DNA from: Chryseobacterium gilvum
GTDB lineage: Bacteria; Bacteroidota; Bacteroidia; Flavobacteriales; Weeksellaceae
Assembly (NCBI RefSeq): GCF_025628965.1
Contig: NZ_JAOTEN010000001.1
Span: forward strand, 186,001 to 250,000
Direction of reading: 5' to 3'
Length of the DNA: 64,000 nt
Shown: one piece after another, positions 25,907-33,900 of the stretch
How positions within the stretch are numbered: the first letter of the stretch is position 1
How the letters are laid out: each line of letters starts with the position of its first letter
The notes under the pieces: model-generated
Database searches by the model: none
Seen by the model: only the letters and a program-made list of their open reading frames with translations
Told to the model about the DNA's origin: nothing
Program-made: the position numbers and the translations under genes

Positions 25907-26040
25907 GTTCTGAAAACACAAATGATGAGATTAGATTTCGTAAAAAAGGTTAAAAACACAAATGCAAAGACACAAATGATGAAAATCTTATAAATCGCAG
26001 AATACATTCTGTACAATATAAGAATTGCTCAAATGAGCTT
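25907..26040 (+). repeat. Direct repeat, copy 2
   Basis: The second copy of the unit at 25723. It contains the 13-mer ACACAAATGATGA twice (25916-25928 and 25970-25982). The same 13-mer is in copy 1 (25732-25744) and, inverted, at 16771-16783. Confidence 0.75.
25922..25993 (+). CDS. Possible 23-codon small ORF in repeat copy 2
   Basis: From the double ATG in copy 2 a frame of 23 codons is open to TAA (peptide begins MMRLDFVKKVKNTNAK). In copy 1 the same frame (25738-25767) stops after nine codons (MMRLNFVKG) because of the 2-nt deletion. The A-rich leader AAAACACAA before ATG ATG would suit Bacteroidota translation initiation. No homology can be claimed, and the frame may be incidental. Confidence 0.2.
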   Translation: MMRLDFVKKVKNTNAKTQMMKIL

Positions 26041-26063
26041 AGAACTCATCCGGTTTAATTTTT

Positions 26064-26099
26064 AAACCAACCTCTGGATTTCAGAGGTTGGTTTTTTTT
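26064..26099. terminator. Strong terminator between the repeat region and the DUF5916 gene
   Basis: AACCAACCTCTG/CAGAGGTTGGTT stem (12 bp, extendable by 1), 5-nt loop, then TTTTTT on plus. On minus it is followed by a weaker TTTAAAAATT, so it may also end the DUF5916 transcript. Confidence 0.9.
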
Positions 26100-26120
26100 G
26101 ATAACAGATCAATGTGCTGA

Positions 26121-28550
26121 TTAGCTCTTAACATTCTTTTTGTTGATCAGCTTTTTTAAACGGTTGTAATCTATAAAATAAGTAAGTTTCAGAGAAAAAT
26201 TATTGACCATCGATTCATTAAAGAGCATAGTGTAGTTTTTTGTCACATTTAGCCTGGAAATATCCAGATAATTAGACGTTGCGTTTCTGTATAATAAGGT
26301 CAGTTGGCTTCCCGGGGCAAACCACCAGGAGAATCTCAAATCTACGTTCCATGCGTTGTATGTTCCGTTTAAGTTTCTGGTAAAGCTGTTGGTGTCTGCT
26401 AAAGTTCCATCATGATTCAAAGTATAGAATTGCTTATACGTAACATCTGAAAAATAATGACGAAACGTTAAAGTCAAAGCCGTTTTTTCGTTAAAGGTAT
26501 ATTTTGAAGTCAGAGCATTCTCATATGTATTTCTTTGTCTTCTTCCTATGAAAATTTCTCCGTTGTCCTTTCCTGCAAATCCGTTTTCATTATTGCTGAA
26601 ACTGGGATTAAAGCTCCAATGCACATTAAACCGGTCTGAGAATCTGTAACGCAACCCGAAATTGGTGAAAACCTGATTTCTGCCGGTTTCATTAAAAGCG
26701 TAATAATCAACGGTAAAATTATACTGCAGCTTTTTTCGGCTGTCACTTTCAAACCAGACCCAAGTGTCAAAGTATGCCGGAATTTTGAGAAATCTCCCTT
26801 CTGTTCTGGGCTCATAAATATCATTCTGCCCGAAAGGTGTAGCCTCTATACCGCCACCGAAAACCCTGAATTTTTTATCGGTGAAGCTGTTGTTATTGTT
26901 AAATACGAAATTTGAATTGAGAAAAGGTTCCAGCCGATGGAAATAATTAAGATTAAAGTTTAGATACATATTATTCAGTTTCTCAGTGGGTTGCAGAATC
27001 CTGTACCCGTACCATGCATTATAGTTGGCAAAATTGGTTCTGGTAGAAAACCCGAGATCATTGATATCCCAATTCTTCGTGGTCATATTTCCGTTGATGT
27101 TAAAACGGTGTTTACCGGCAATTTTTTCTATTCCTGCTTCACCGCGGGTCCCGAATGTTGTACCTTCATCCATTACCCAACTTCCTTTAAGGCTTCCAAA
27201 GGTTTTATACGTGTTTTTTTTATTGATTAAATCCCAGAGAATCCCTGTAGAATTGGCATCACGAAAATTTCCGTCTCGGGTAACATTGGTATTTACCACG
27301 GAAACTGAAGAATTTCCGCTGAATCTCTGATCAAAAACCAAAACATTATAATTGCTCCACGGTTCTACAATTTCTTTTCTGGTCGTTCCGGTTTCCGTAT
27401 TAATGACCGTAGCTTCCATTTCCTGGGTAACTCCATTGAAAAAACCGATTCCCAATCCACCTTTTGTTCGTCCCGAGATTTTAAAGGCATTGAATAATTT
27501 TACTTTTGAAGGATATTCCAGGACTTCTTCATGTTCTGCGGTTACAGGATATCGGGAAGGTTCTCCGCCCACTCTTCTGGAATAAAACATGCCGCCTTTG
27601 CTGAAAAGTTCGGTGCCTTCTGTGAAAAAAGTTCTCTGTTCCGAAAACTGCTGTTCAAAAGGCGTTAAATTTAATATTGAATTATCAAAATTGGCCTGTC
27701 CGAAATCGGGAATCAATGTCATATCAAAGGTGAAAGCATCATTGATTCCGTATTTTACATCCATTCCTCCATTGAAATTTGCCGTAGTTTTTCCGTCAAA
27801 ACTGTTGATGTATGTTGAGAAATAAGGTGTAAAAGATAATCGGGTAGGCGTATTGATGTTTTCCATACCTTGCAGAACTCCGTCAAAAAGGGTGTAAGAA
27901 TTTTTCGCATTATCTACGAAATTCCAGTCATAGGAAGCTTTTATTCTCTGAATTCTTCGGAACATATTCATGCCCCATTCCTGAACATTACTTTTCGGGA
28001 ACCGCAATTCGGAGTAGGGAATTTTCATTTCCACCGCCCATCCTTTTTCATTTATTTTTGCGCCGCTGTACCAGATTGAGTTCCAGGAACCGTCTTCTCC
28101 ATCTGTAGTTATTTTAGCATCAAACTGAACTCCGGCGGCGGTAACTACAAATTCTAAGCTCTGTTGTTTATCATTGTAGCCATTTAAGGTAATGCCAAAA
28201 AAATCATCATTACTGATTCCGTCTCTTTCGGTGAGTTCTCTAGCAATTTTGCCGGGTTCCGGGTCGTACATTTGCGCGCCAAAATAAATTCCGGTATCAT
28301 CATATAAAATTTTGACTTCAGTTTTAATAGAATCTGCCTGTGGTTTTCCGTTATTTGGATTCCTTTCGATAAAATGGGTGGCAACAGGTGCGCTTTTCCA
28401 TTCTTCATCATTTAGAATACCGTCTATTTTTGGAGAAGAGGCTGTTTTGGTAATGATGATTTGCTTTCTTACAATAGCGGCATCTTCTTTTTTCTGGGCA
28501 ATAGCAAGGCCTGAAATAATGACAAAAAACAGCAGTAATAGATTCTTCAT
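26121..28550 (-). CDS. DUF5916 protein with CBM9-like N-terminal domain and outer-membrane barrel
   Basis: This is an 809-residue protein with a signal peptide at 1-18. Residues ~30-215 resemble the CBM9-like beta-sandwich (SPKIDGILNDEEWKSAPVATHF...IYFGAQMYDPEPGKI...DDFFGITLNGYND). The rest (from ~240) is the DUF5916 region: repeated amphipathic beta-strands with many aromatic residues and Asn, resembling an outer-membrane beta-barrel. Such proteins are common in Bacteroidota, and their ligands and transport role are not established. Single gene, convergent with the response-regulator side. Confidence 0.85.
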   Translation of the reverse strand: MKNLLLLFFVIISGLAIAQKKEDAAIVRKQIIITKTASSPKIDGILNDEEWKSAPVATHFIERNPNNGKPQADSIKTEVKILYDDTGIYFGAQMYDPEPGKIARELTERDGISNDDFFGITLNGYNDKQQSLEFVVTAAGVQFDAKITTDGEDGSWNSIWYSGAKINEKGWAVEMKIPYSELRFPKSNVQEWGMNMFRRIQRIKASYDWNFVDNAKNSYTLFDGVLQGMENINTPTRLSFTPYFSTYINSFDGKTTANFNGGMDVKYGINDAFTFDMTLIPDFGQANFDNSILNLTPFEQQFSEQRTFFTEGTELFSKGGMFYSRRVGGEPSRYPVTAEHEEVLEYPSKVKLFNAFKISGRTKGGLGIGFFNGVTQEMEATVINTETGTTRKEIVEPWSNYNVLVFDQRFSGNSSVSVVNTNVTRDGNFRDANSTGILWDLINKKNTYKTFGSLKGSWVMDEGTTFGTRGEAGIEKIAGKHRFNINGNMTTKNWDINDLGFSTRTNFANYNAWYGYRILQPTEKLNNMYLNFNLNYFHRLEPFLNSNFVFNNNNSFTDKKFRVFGGGIEATPFGQNDIYEPRTEGRFLKIPAYFDTWVWFESDSRKKLQYNFTVDYYAFNETGRNQVFTNFGLRYRFSDRFNVHWSFNPSFSNNENGFAGKDNGEIFIGRRQRNTYENALTSKYTFNEKTALTLTFRHYFSDVTYKQFYTLNHDGTLADTNSFTRNLNGTYNAWNVDLRFSWWFAPGSQLTLLYRNATSNYLDISRLNVTKNYTMLFNESMVNNFSLKLTYFIDYNRLKKLINKKNVKS

Positions 28551-28613
28551 GGTACGTTTTATAAAAATAGAACAACCACAACCTTCAATCTGTTACATGC
28601 ATGTAAAAAAAAA

Positions 28614-28632
28614 GTCTGTGAAATATACAGAC
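28614..28632 (-). terminator. Terminator of the DUF3108 gene
   Basis: The GTCTGT/ACAGAC stem is followed on the minus strand by a run of T residues, 21 bp after the stop. Confidence 0.65.
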
Positions 28633-28652
28633 ATTTTAATAGAAGGATTAAT

Positions 28653-29423
28653 TTATTTTATAAATTTTAATGGGTATTTTACATTTTTATAATCATCGAT
28701 ACTTGCTTTTAAAGAGCCTACCGCCAGTTCTGCCTTTAGCATCATCGGAACGTGATTGGCATCATTGGAAACCCACATGGTAACGCCTTCTTTGGCTTTA
28801 AAAACTCTTCCGCTTTTTACGGATGGAATTATCTTTAAACAATTAATGGTCCCGAATTTTGTTTTCAGGTTTTCTGTTCCTACTACTTTCAGCTGAAATG
28901 GAAACATTTCATCATCAATCCAAACATTCATGTTGATTACGGTTCCTGTTCTCAGCTCAGCGGTGGTTTTGCTTCTTAAATAATAGAAGCATGAAAGCAT
29001 ATCCTGCACGCCTTTTACCGATTTTACCACTCTCGAATTGTTCGAAGACTTTTTCTTATCTGTTAAAACAAGGGTATTGTTATCATGATTGAAAACCGTC
29101 TGTAAATGTTGTGTATAACCACCTTCTTTTACATTTCTTACATAATAGCTCGGCAATTCCGTTGACATATTGATGTAGCTTTCGTATAAATCTTCCACTT
29201 TGAAAAAGGCTTTTACAGCACCGGTTGTTTGTCCGGTTCCTTTCACATACAAATGCGGAACACCTTTATAATTTGTTTTTTTTGCAGTGAGATTAGCCAT
29301 TCCTGCATTCAGAAAACCATAATGAATCCTGAGTGTAAGAGATTCACCGTCTGCAATATTAGTAATTTGGGCAAACCCGGTAAGGAAGGAAAATAAGGCG
29401 ATAATTGTAATAAATTTCTTCAT
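28653..29423 (-). CDS. DUF3108-containing secreted protein
   Basis: This is a 256-residue protein with a signal peptide (1-18, ...LTGFAQ). It shows the DUF3108 pattern: GESLTLRIHYGFLNAGMANL near the start, YVKGTGQTTGAVKAFFKVEDLYESYI, and a C-terminal KAKEGVTMWVSNDANHVPMMLKAELAVGSLKASI. The family forms a periplasmic beta-rich domain of unknown function. It lies upstream of the DUF5916 gene on the same strand, 100 bp away with a terminator between, so they are probably separate units. Confidence 0.85.
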   Translation of the reverse strand: MKKFITIIALFSFLTGFAQITNIADGESLTLRIHYGFLNAGMANLTAKKTNYKGVPHLYVKGTGQTTGAVKAFFKVEDLYESYINMSTELPSYYVRNVKEGGYTQHLQTVFNHDNNTLVLTDKKKSSNNSRVVKSVKGVQDMLSCFYYLRSKTTAELRTGTVINMNVWIDDEMFPFQLKVVGTENLKTKFGTINCLKIIPSVKSGRVFKAKEGVTMWVSNDANHVPMMLKAELAVGSLKASIDDYKNVKYPLKFIK

Positions 29424-29536
29424 GTGTTAAATTTACAAAAACACTGCCAAATTTTTACAGCCAGATTTTTAAGATCTTTTGATAAATCTCAGCTTTTTAT
29501 TTAGACTGAATTAAATATGCTTCGCATTAAAATTAG

Positions 29537-29544
29537 TAAATTTG
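29537..29544 (+). promoter_or_regulatory. Probable -7 box of the ferredoxin reductase operon
   Basis: TAAATTTG fits TAnnTTTG, 31 bp before the ATG; no -33 TTG at the right spacing. Confidence 0.45.
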
Positions 29545-29575
29545 CGGGTATATATAATTAAATTATCTCTATATT

Positions 29576-30631
29576 ATGATAACAACTGACATATTGATTA
29601 TAGGAGCGGGACCCACCGGACTTTTTGCCGTATTTGAAGCAGGATTGCTTAAAATGAAGTGCCACATTATTGATGCGCTTCCTCAACCTGGAGGACAGTT
29701 GGCAGAATTATACCCTAAAAAACCTATTTTTGATATTCCCGGTTATCCTTCTGTAAATGCAGGGGAACTTGTAGATAATTTAATGGAGCAGATCAAGCAG
29801 TTTCAGCCTGGGTTTACTTTGGGAGAAACAGCGGTTTCGTATTCTAAAATAGATGATGAATGGTTTGAGGTGATAACTAATAAAGGAACCGTACACAGAG
29901 CAAAAGCGATTGCAATCGCAGGAGGATTAGGAACTTTTGAACCTAGAAAACCTGCCATGGACAATATTGCTGATTATGAAGAAAAAGGCCTTGAATATTT
30001 TGTGAAAGAGCCTGAACATTTCAGAAACAAAAGAGTGGTCATTGCCGGAGGTGGAGATTCTGCACTGGATTGGAGTGTTTTTTTATCCAACGTGGCCAGT
30101 GAAGTTACCTTAATTCACAGAAGAAATGAGTTTCGTGGCGCTCTAGATTCTGTAGAAAAAGTGCAGGATCTGAAAAACGAAGGAAAAATTAAATTAATTA
30201 CTCCTGCAGAAGTTACTGCCATTAAAGGCAATGGAAAAGTGGAAGCCATTACGGTAGAAATCGATGGACAGGAAGCATATGATATTGAAACAGATTATTT
30301 TATTCCGCTTTTCGGACTGACTCCTAAATTGGGAGAAATCGCACAATGGGGAATGCAGATTGAGAAAAATGCAATCGTTGTCAACAATGCTCTTGATTAT
30401 CAAACTAATATCGAAGGAATTTACGCAATCGGAGATATCAATACTTATCCCGGAAAATTAAAATTAATTCTTTGTGGTTTCCATGAGGCGACTTTGATGT
30501 GTCAAAGTGTGTACAATAGATTGAATCCCGGAAAAAAATACGTTTTAAAATATACAACAGTAAGCGGAGTAGACGGTTTTGACGGAAGCCGTAAGGAAGC
30601 TGAGAAAGCGGTTGTGAAAAAAATTGACTAA
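29576..30631 (+). CDS. Ferredoxin--NADP(+) reductase, thioredoxin-reductase type
   Basis: The 351-residue flavoprotein has a FAD-binding GAGPTGLFAVFEAG (residues ~9-22), an LPQPGGQL loop, an NADPH-binding GGGDSALDWSV (~159-169) and a C-terminal AIGDINTYPGKLKLILCGFHEA. There is no CxxC redox pair, which separates this group from thioredoxin reductases and matches the TrxR-like ferredoxin-NADP reductases. The next gene encodes a 2Fe-2S ferredoxin only 12 bp downstream, a natural redox partner. Electrons would flow NADPH to FAD to ferredoxin; the final acceptor is not in the window. Confidence 0.9.
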   Translation: MITTDILIIGAGPTGLFAVFEAGLLKMKCHIIDALPQPGGQLAELYPKKPIFDIPGYPSVNAGELVDNLMEQIKQFQPGFTLGETAVSYSKIDDEWFEVITNKGTVHRAKAIAIAGGLGTFEPRKPAMDNIADYEEKGLEYFVKEPEHFRNKRVVIAGGGDSALDWSVFLSNVASEVTLIHRRNEFRGALDSVEKVQDLKNEGKIKLITPAEVTAIKGNGKVEAITVEIDGQEAYDIETDYFIPLFGLTPKLGEIAQWGMQIEKNAIVVNNALDYQTNIEGIYAIGDINTYPGKLKLILCGFHEATLMCQSVYNRLNPGKKYVLKYTTVSGVDGFDGSRKEAEKAVVKKID

Positions 30632-30636
30632 TTTTG
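30629..30636 (+). promoter_or_regulatory. Possible internal -7 box before the ferredoxin gene
   Basis: TAATTTTG overlaps the stop codon of the reductase gene, 7 bp before the ferredoxin ATG. The nearest upstream TTG (30612-30614) gives a 14-bp spacer, shorter than usual, so its use is uncertain. Confidence 0.3.
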
Positions 30637-30643
30637 CGCAATT

Positions 30644-30973
30644 ATGTCAGATATCAATATTAAAATCACCGATAGGGAAGGAGTTACCCACGAAGTAGTC
30701 GCGCCGACAGATATGTCTATGAATTTGATGGAAATCATCCGTTCGTACGAATTGGCAGAAGAAGGTACAATCGGAGTGTGTGGAGGAATGGCGATGTGCG
30801 CATCCTGTCAGGTTTACGTCATCAATGATCCGGGCTTGACAGACATGGGCGATGAAGAAGATGCCATGTTGGGCGAAGCTTTCCATGTGAAAGAAAACAG
30901 CAGATTGGGTTGCCAATTGCATATTGCTGATGAAATGGAAGGCCTGGAAGTGGAGATTGCTCCTTATCCTTAG
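30644..30973 (+). CDS. 2Fe-2S ferredoxin (adrenodoxin-like)
   Basis: The 109-residue ferredoxin has all four cluster cysteines, C46, C52, C55 and C90, in the C-x5-C-x2-C...C spacing of vertebrate-type/adrenodoxin-like ferredoxins. Motifs are GVCGGMAMCASCQVYV and RLGCQLHIADEMEGLEVEI. It is co-transcribed with the ferredoxin reductase just upstream. Client enzymes (for example a P450, a Rieske oxygenase or iron-sulfur assembly) cannot be named from the window. A perfect bidirectional terminator follows. Confidence 0.95.
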   Translation: MSDINIKITDREGVTHEVVAPTDMSMNLMEIIRSYELAEEGTIGVCGGMAMCASCQVYVINDPGLTDMGDEEDAMLGEAFHVKENSRLGCQLHIADEMEGLEVEIAPYP

Positions 30974-30990
30974 AAATTTTAGATCTAAAA

Positions 30991-31031
30991 ATAATAAAAC
31001 TCCTGAAGATTTTCTTCAGGAGTTTTATTAT
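30991..31031. terminator. Bidirectional terminator between ferredoxin and pepD
   Basis: A 19-bp perfect stem with a 3-nt loop and A/T-rich ends sits between two convergent genes; the core is ACTCCTGAAGA/TCTTCAGGAGT. Confidence 0.9.
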
Positions 31032-31045
31032 GGATAAAACGATTT

Positions 31046-32491
31046 CTATTTCTTAGGAATATTTGCCAGGATATCCTTCAGGAATGCCCAGAATTTCTGT
31101 GCAGAACGAATATTTGCTTTCTCATCAGGAGAATGTGCACCTCTGATGGTGGGCCCAAAACTTACCATTTCCATTTCAGGATAGTTTGCACCGATAATTC
31201 CGCATTCCAATCCTGCGTGACAGGCTACGACGTGAGGTTTTTCCGAGAATTTTTCAGTATAGATTTTTTCCATCAGCTGAACAATCTCCGAACCCGGTTT
31301 TGGCTTCCAGCCAGGATAAGAGCCGCTGAATTCCACATTCATTCCCGCTAGTTCTGCAACAGATTTTAACTGTTCTGCAACAGAATCTTTCGAAGAATCT
31401 ACCGAAGATCTGGAAAGGTTTAGAATTTTCAGATGGCCACTTTGTAGTTCTACTCTTGCGATATTATTTGAAGCTTCTACCAAATCTTTTACATCAGGAC
31501 TCATTCTGTACACCCCATTATGAAGTGATTTTAAGGTGAGAATAATTTTTTTTGAATCAGATTCGGATAAGGCTTTTTCAGCACTTGATGCATGTTCTAT
31601 ATTGATGTTGATATGAGGTTCAACAGTAGTAAATTCTTCCAATATTTCTGTTCTCAGGCCATTGCTTAACTCATCAATAAATTCCTGTGCATTTCTTACA
31701 GAAACAATTGCGGAAGCTTCTCTCGGGATCGCATTTCTCAGTCCGCCCCCGTCAATAGAGATGAGTTGGATATTTTCGTTCTGCAGTCCTTTGTAAAGCA
31801 ATCTCCCTAAAATAACATTTGCATTTCCAAATCCTTTATGAATATCCATTCCGGAGTGCCCTCCTTGAAGGCCTTTCACTTCAATTTTTACAGTTTGTCC
31901 GTTTGCAGCTTCTGTGGCATAGTTTTGAGCGATGGTCACATCAATTCCTCCTGCACAGCCGATGTCGATTTCGTCATCTTCTTCCGTATCAAGATTCAAT
32001 AAAATATCTCCGGTTAACTGACCGGGTTTTAAACCCAAAGCTCCGGTCATTCCCGTTTCTTCATCAATGGTAAACAAAGCTTCCAAAGCAGGATGCGGAA
32101 TGTCTGAGCTTTCTAATATCGACATGATGGTTGCGACTCCCAAACCGTTATCGGCTCCTAAAGTGGTGCCTTTTGCTTTGACCCAGTCTCCGTCAATCTC
32201 CATATTGATGCCTTCCGTTTCAAAATCAAAATTCACATCATTGTTTTTCTGGCAAACCATATCCAGATGTGACTGAAGGACGATAGATTTACGGTCTTCC
32301 ATTCCGGAGGTGGCCGGTTTTTTAATAATTACATTTCCTACCTCATCTACGGTAGTTTCCAAGTTTAAGCTTTCCCCAAAATCTTTAATGAATGCAATTA
32401 CTTTTTCTTCTTTTTTTGAAGGTCTCGGTACCGCATTTAATTTGGAAAAATTCTTCCAGATGATTTGCGGTTCTATATTAGATAGTTCCAT
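31046..32491 (-). CDS. pepD: Aminoacyl-histidine dipeptidase (cytosol non-specific dipeptidase)
   Basis: The 481-residue M20C metallopeptidase has zinc-site segments VLQSHLDMVCQKN (first His and Asp), GADNGLGVA, a catalytic Glu pair in TIDEETGMTGALGL, and late AGLECGIIGANYPEMEMVSFGP and RGAHSPDE. It hydrolyses dipeptides such as carnosine-type Xaa-His in the cytoplasm. The length matches E. coli PepD (485). It is transcribed alone, with CAAAATTA at 32506-32513 (reverse TAnnTTTG) as the likely -7 box. Confidence 0.95.
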   Translation of the reverse strand: MELSNIEPQIIWKNFSKLNAVPRPSKKEEKVIAFIKDFGESLNLETTVDEVGNVIIKKPATSGMEDRKSIVLQSHLDMVCQKNNDVNFDFETEGINMEIDGDWVKAKGTTLGADNGLGVATIMSILESSDIPHPALEALFTIDEETGMTGALGLKPGQLTGDILLNLDTEEDDEIDIGCAGGIDVTIAQNYATEAANGQTVKIEVKGLQGGHSGMDIHKGFGNANVILGRLLYKGLQNENIQLISIDGGGLRNAIPREASAIVSVRNAQEFIDELSNGLRTEILEEFTTVEPHININIEHASSAEKALSESDSKKIILTLKSLHNGVYRMSPDVKDLVEASNNIARVELQSGHLKILNLSRSSVDSSKDSVAEQLKSVAELAGMNVEFSGSYPGWKPKPGSEIVQLMEKIYTEKFSEKPHVVACHAGLECGIIGANYPEMEMVSFGPTIRGAHSPDEKANIRSAQKFWAFLKDILANIPKK

Positions 32492-32522
32492 ACGTTTATT
32501 TTTCTCAAAATTACAAATAAAA

Positions 32523-32552
32523 AAATGCCCCTGAAATCCAGAAGCATTTTTT
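32523..32552. terminator. Terminator of the lipoprotein operon
   Basis: The AAAAATGC...GCATTTTT outer stem with a CTG/CAG inner stem and two G-U pairs has T-runs on both sides. It lies downstream of the lipoprotein gene on the minus strand and near the pepD promoter. Confidence 0.6.
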
Positions 32553-32554
32553 TC

Positions 32555-32589
32555 ACTAATTACTAATTACTAATTACTAATTACTAATT
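32555..32589. repeat. Tandem heptamer repeat (ACTAATT x5)
   Basis: Five perfect copies of the 7-bp unit ACTAATT lie directly after the stop codon of the lipoprotein gene on the minus strand. A simple sequence repeat prone to slippage; no coding effect is apparent. Confidence 0.85.
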
Positions 32590-32591
32590 AT

Positions 32592-33083
32592 TCAACATCC
32601 GCATTCACCATAAATAGGCATCGTGATAATCGCTCCGTCTGCTTTTTCAATCGTCAAAGTACCTTCAAAAATCAGCGCTTCTTCATGCTTTACTTTTTTA
32701 CCTTGTACAGAGATTTTGTAATTTTCATTTTCAATTTCTTTACTCAATACTTCATCATTTTCCATGTCGCTAGAAGAGATAAGATTTAAAGCTAAACGTT
32801 TTCCGTCGAGTTTCATATACGCGGTTTTTGCCGCGTCATCCGCATAAATATACTTTTCGCTTTCAAAATCTGATCTGTTTTTTGCAAAATAACAGGAACA
32901 TTCTTTGATTTCTTTCGGAAAAGGAAAAACATCTACCTCTACTTTTTCTGCAGGAGACTGTACTGTTACAGAATCATGAACTGACGTAGCGGAATCTTTA
33001 TGTACTGAAGGAGAAATTGCTTCCTTGTCTTTTTTGCAGGCAATTAATAAAAATGCTGAAAAGAAAATGATACAATATTTCAT
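32592..33083 (-). CDS. Lipoprotein of unknown function
   Basis: The family was not recognised. The protein has 163 residues with a short lipoprotein signal (MKYCIIFFSAFLLIAC, lipobox Cys at 16). A Ser/Thr/Val-rich linker (~20-52) follows, then a domain with a CSCYF motif, paired with a C-terminal ECGC; these four cysteines could form disulfides or bind metal. It follows the LURP-one-like gene by 16 bp and is probably co-transcribed with it. Confidence 0.7.
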   Translation of the reverse strand: MKYCIIFFSAFLLIACKKDKEAISPSVHKDSATSVHDSVTVQSPAEKVEVDVFPFPKEIKECSCYFAKNRSDFESEKYIYADDAAKTAYMKLDGKRLALNLISSSDMENDEVLSKEIENENYKISVQGKKVKHEEALIFEGTLTIEKADGAIITMPIYGECGC

Positions 33084-33099
33084 AGTGTACTCTATTAAT

Positions 33100-33705
33100 T
33101 TATCCTCTTGATCTTTCTAAAAGAACCATCATCAGTAAAGACAAAACCACAAGGCTTTCATCTTCATCATCAATGTCTACCAATCTGTCGAGCTGAAATC
33201 TTCTTCCAAACATAGAAGGCATTTTCTTCAGCTTAAAATATTCTTTACCGTCAATTCCTTTTACGGTATATGTAGGATTTAGAAAATATCCGGTAAACAT
33301 TCCGATTACAGGGATTTCTCCTACCATTCCGTCGAAGAATTTTATCCATGCATTGTCTTCGGTAATGGTAAATTTCTGCTGATCGGCTTCATCCAGCACA
33401 TCATATGTCGATTTCCAGATAGAACGCATCCCTTTTCTGGCCAGTCTGCCAAAGTTTTTTGTATTGATAGCATCCTTAATTGAATACGAAGCGTTGAAAT
33501 CAATCCACTGATTGGCCTGAATTCTGAAAAGTTCTTTTGTTTTACTTTCATCATTGAAAACAACAACATCTTCTTTTAGCTTAAACATTTTCTGGCGTAC
33601 ATACGCTACGTAGTTTCCGTTCCTGTCTGTAATGTTGAAATCACTGGCGAGTGTTGTGATTTTGAATTTAAAATCCAGCGGATAATTAAGATTGTTGAGT
33701 ACCAT
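33100..33705 (-). CDS. LURP-one-related/YxjI-like protein
   Basis: The 201-residue protein resembles the LURP-one/tubby-like C-terminal beta-barrel fold: FKITTLASDFNITDRNGNYVAYVRQKMFKLKEDVVVFND near the start, then a central helix region (ARKGMRSIWK) and a late TVKGIDGKEYFKLKKMPSMFGRRFQLD. In plants and Bacillus these are phospholipid-binding or scramblase-like proteins of unclear role. It precedes the lipoprotein gene, probably as a two-gene unit. CAAAGATA at 33741-33748 is a candidate -7 box. Confidence 0.75.
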   Translation of the reverse strand: MVLNNLNYPLDFKFKITTLASDFNITDRNGNYVAYVRQKMFKLKEDVVVFNDESKTKELFRIQANQWIDFNASYSIKDAINTKNFGRLARKGMRSIWKSTYDVLDEADQQKFTITEDNAWIKFFDGMVGEIPVIGMFTGYFLNPTYTVKGIDGKEYFKLKKMPSMFGRRFQLDRLVDIDDEDESLVVLSLLMMVLLERSRG

Positions 33706-33887
33706 TTTCGTTTTAATTTTTTCAGGTTAATATTCGTATTCAAAGATAAAGGTTTTTCAGAGTTTAATTGTGTTAAAAGGATTTATCATGGTATTGATTT
33801 ATAAATTTCAGAACAATTATTCATCATTTATGGTAGATTTCTTTGATAATTGATCAGTGACTATTCGCATGTTATCACGATAATCCT

Positions 33888-33895
33888 TATTTTTG
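33888..33895 (+). promoter_or_regulatory. Probable -7 box that fixes the recR start
   Basis: TATTTTTG ends 5 bp before the ATG at 33901. A start further upstream (33850) would lie 5' of this promoter, so the downstream ATG is preferred and the mRNA is close to leaderless. Confidence 0.5.
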
Positions 33896-33900
33896 TACGT

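Larger units (their letters stand above)
25691..26099 (+). ncRNA. Candidate ~400-nt non-coding RNA spanning two repeat units
   Basis: The boundaries are inferred from a TTTG...TACTTTTG promoter-like pair (25658-25684, spacer 15 bp, shorter than ideal) and the terminator at 26064-26099. Each repeat copy carries a small hairpin at a similar position with different bases: TTACAGAGC/GCTCTGTAA (25807-25830) in copy 1 and CAGAAT/ATTCTG (~25997-26011) in copy 2. Keeping a stem while changing its sequence suggests RNA structure. It could instead be just the 3' region of the response-regulator mRNA. Confidence 0.3.
25548..26120. other. 573-bp gene-free region with repeats and terminator
   Basis: No frame of normal length is present. 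From left to right it holds a 12-bp palindrome CGATATATATCG (25631-25642), a -7-like box TACTTTTG (25677-25684), two copies of a ~130-bp direct repeat, and a strong terminator (26064-26099). It separates the response-regulator gene from the convergent DUF5916 gene. Confidence 0.8.

Noticed and set aside
26546..26824. Long antisense frames inside the DUF5916 gene and other coding regions
   Set aside because: They are shadow frames of well-recognised genes, with no start context or family features.
32555..32589. Heptamer tandem repeat as CRISPR or regulatory array
   Set aside because: Five 7-bp units with no spacers; a simple sequence repeat next to a terminator.
33850..33900. Longer recR start at 33850
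   Set aside because: A -7 promoter element lies at 33888-33895, and the start at 33901 gives the normal RecR length.
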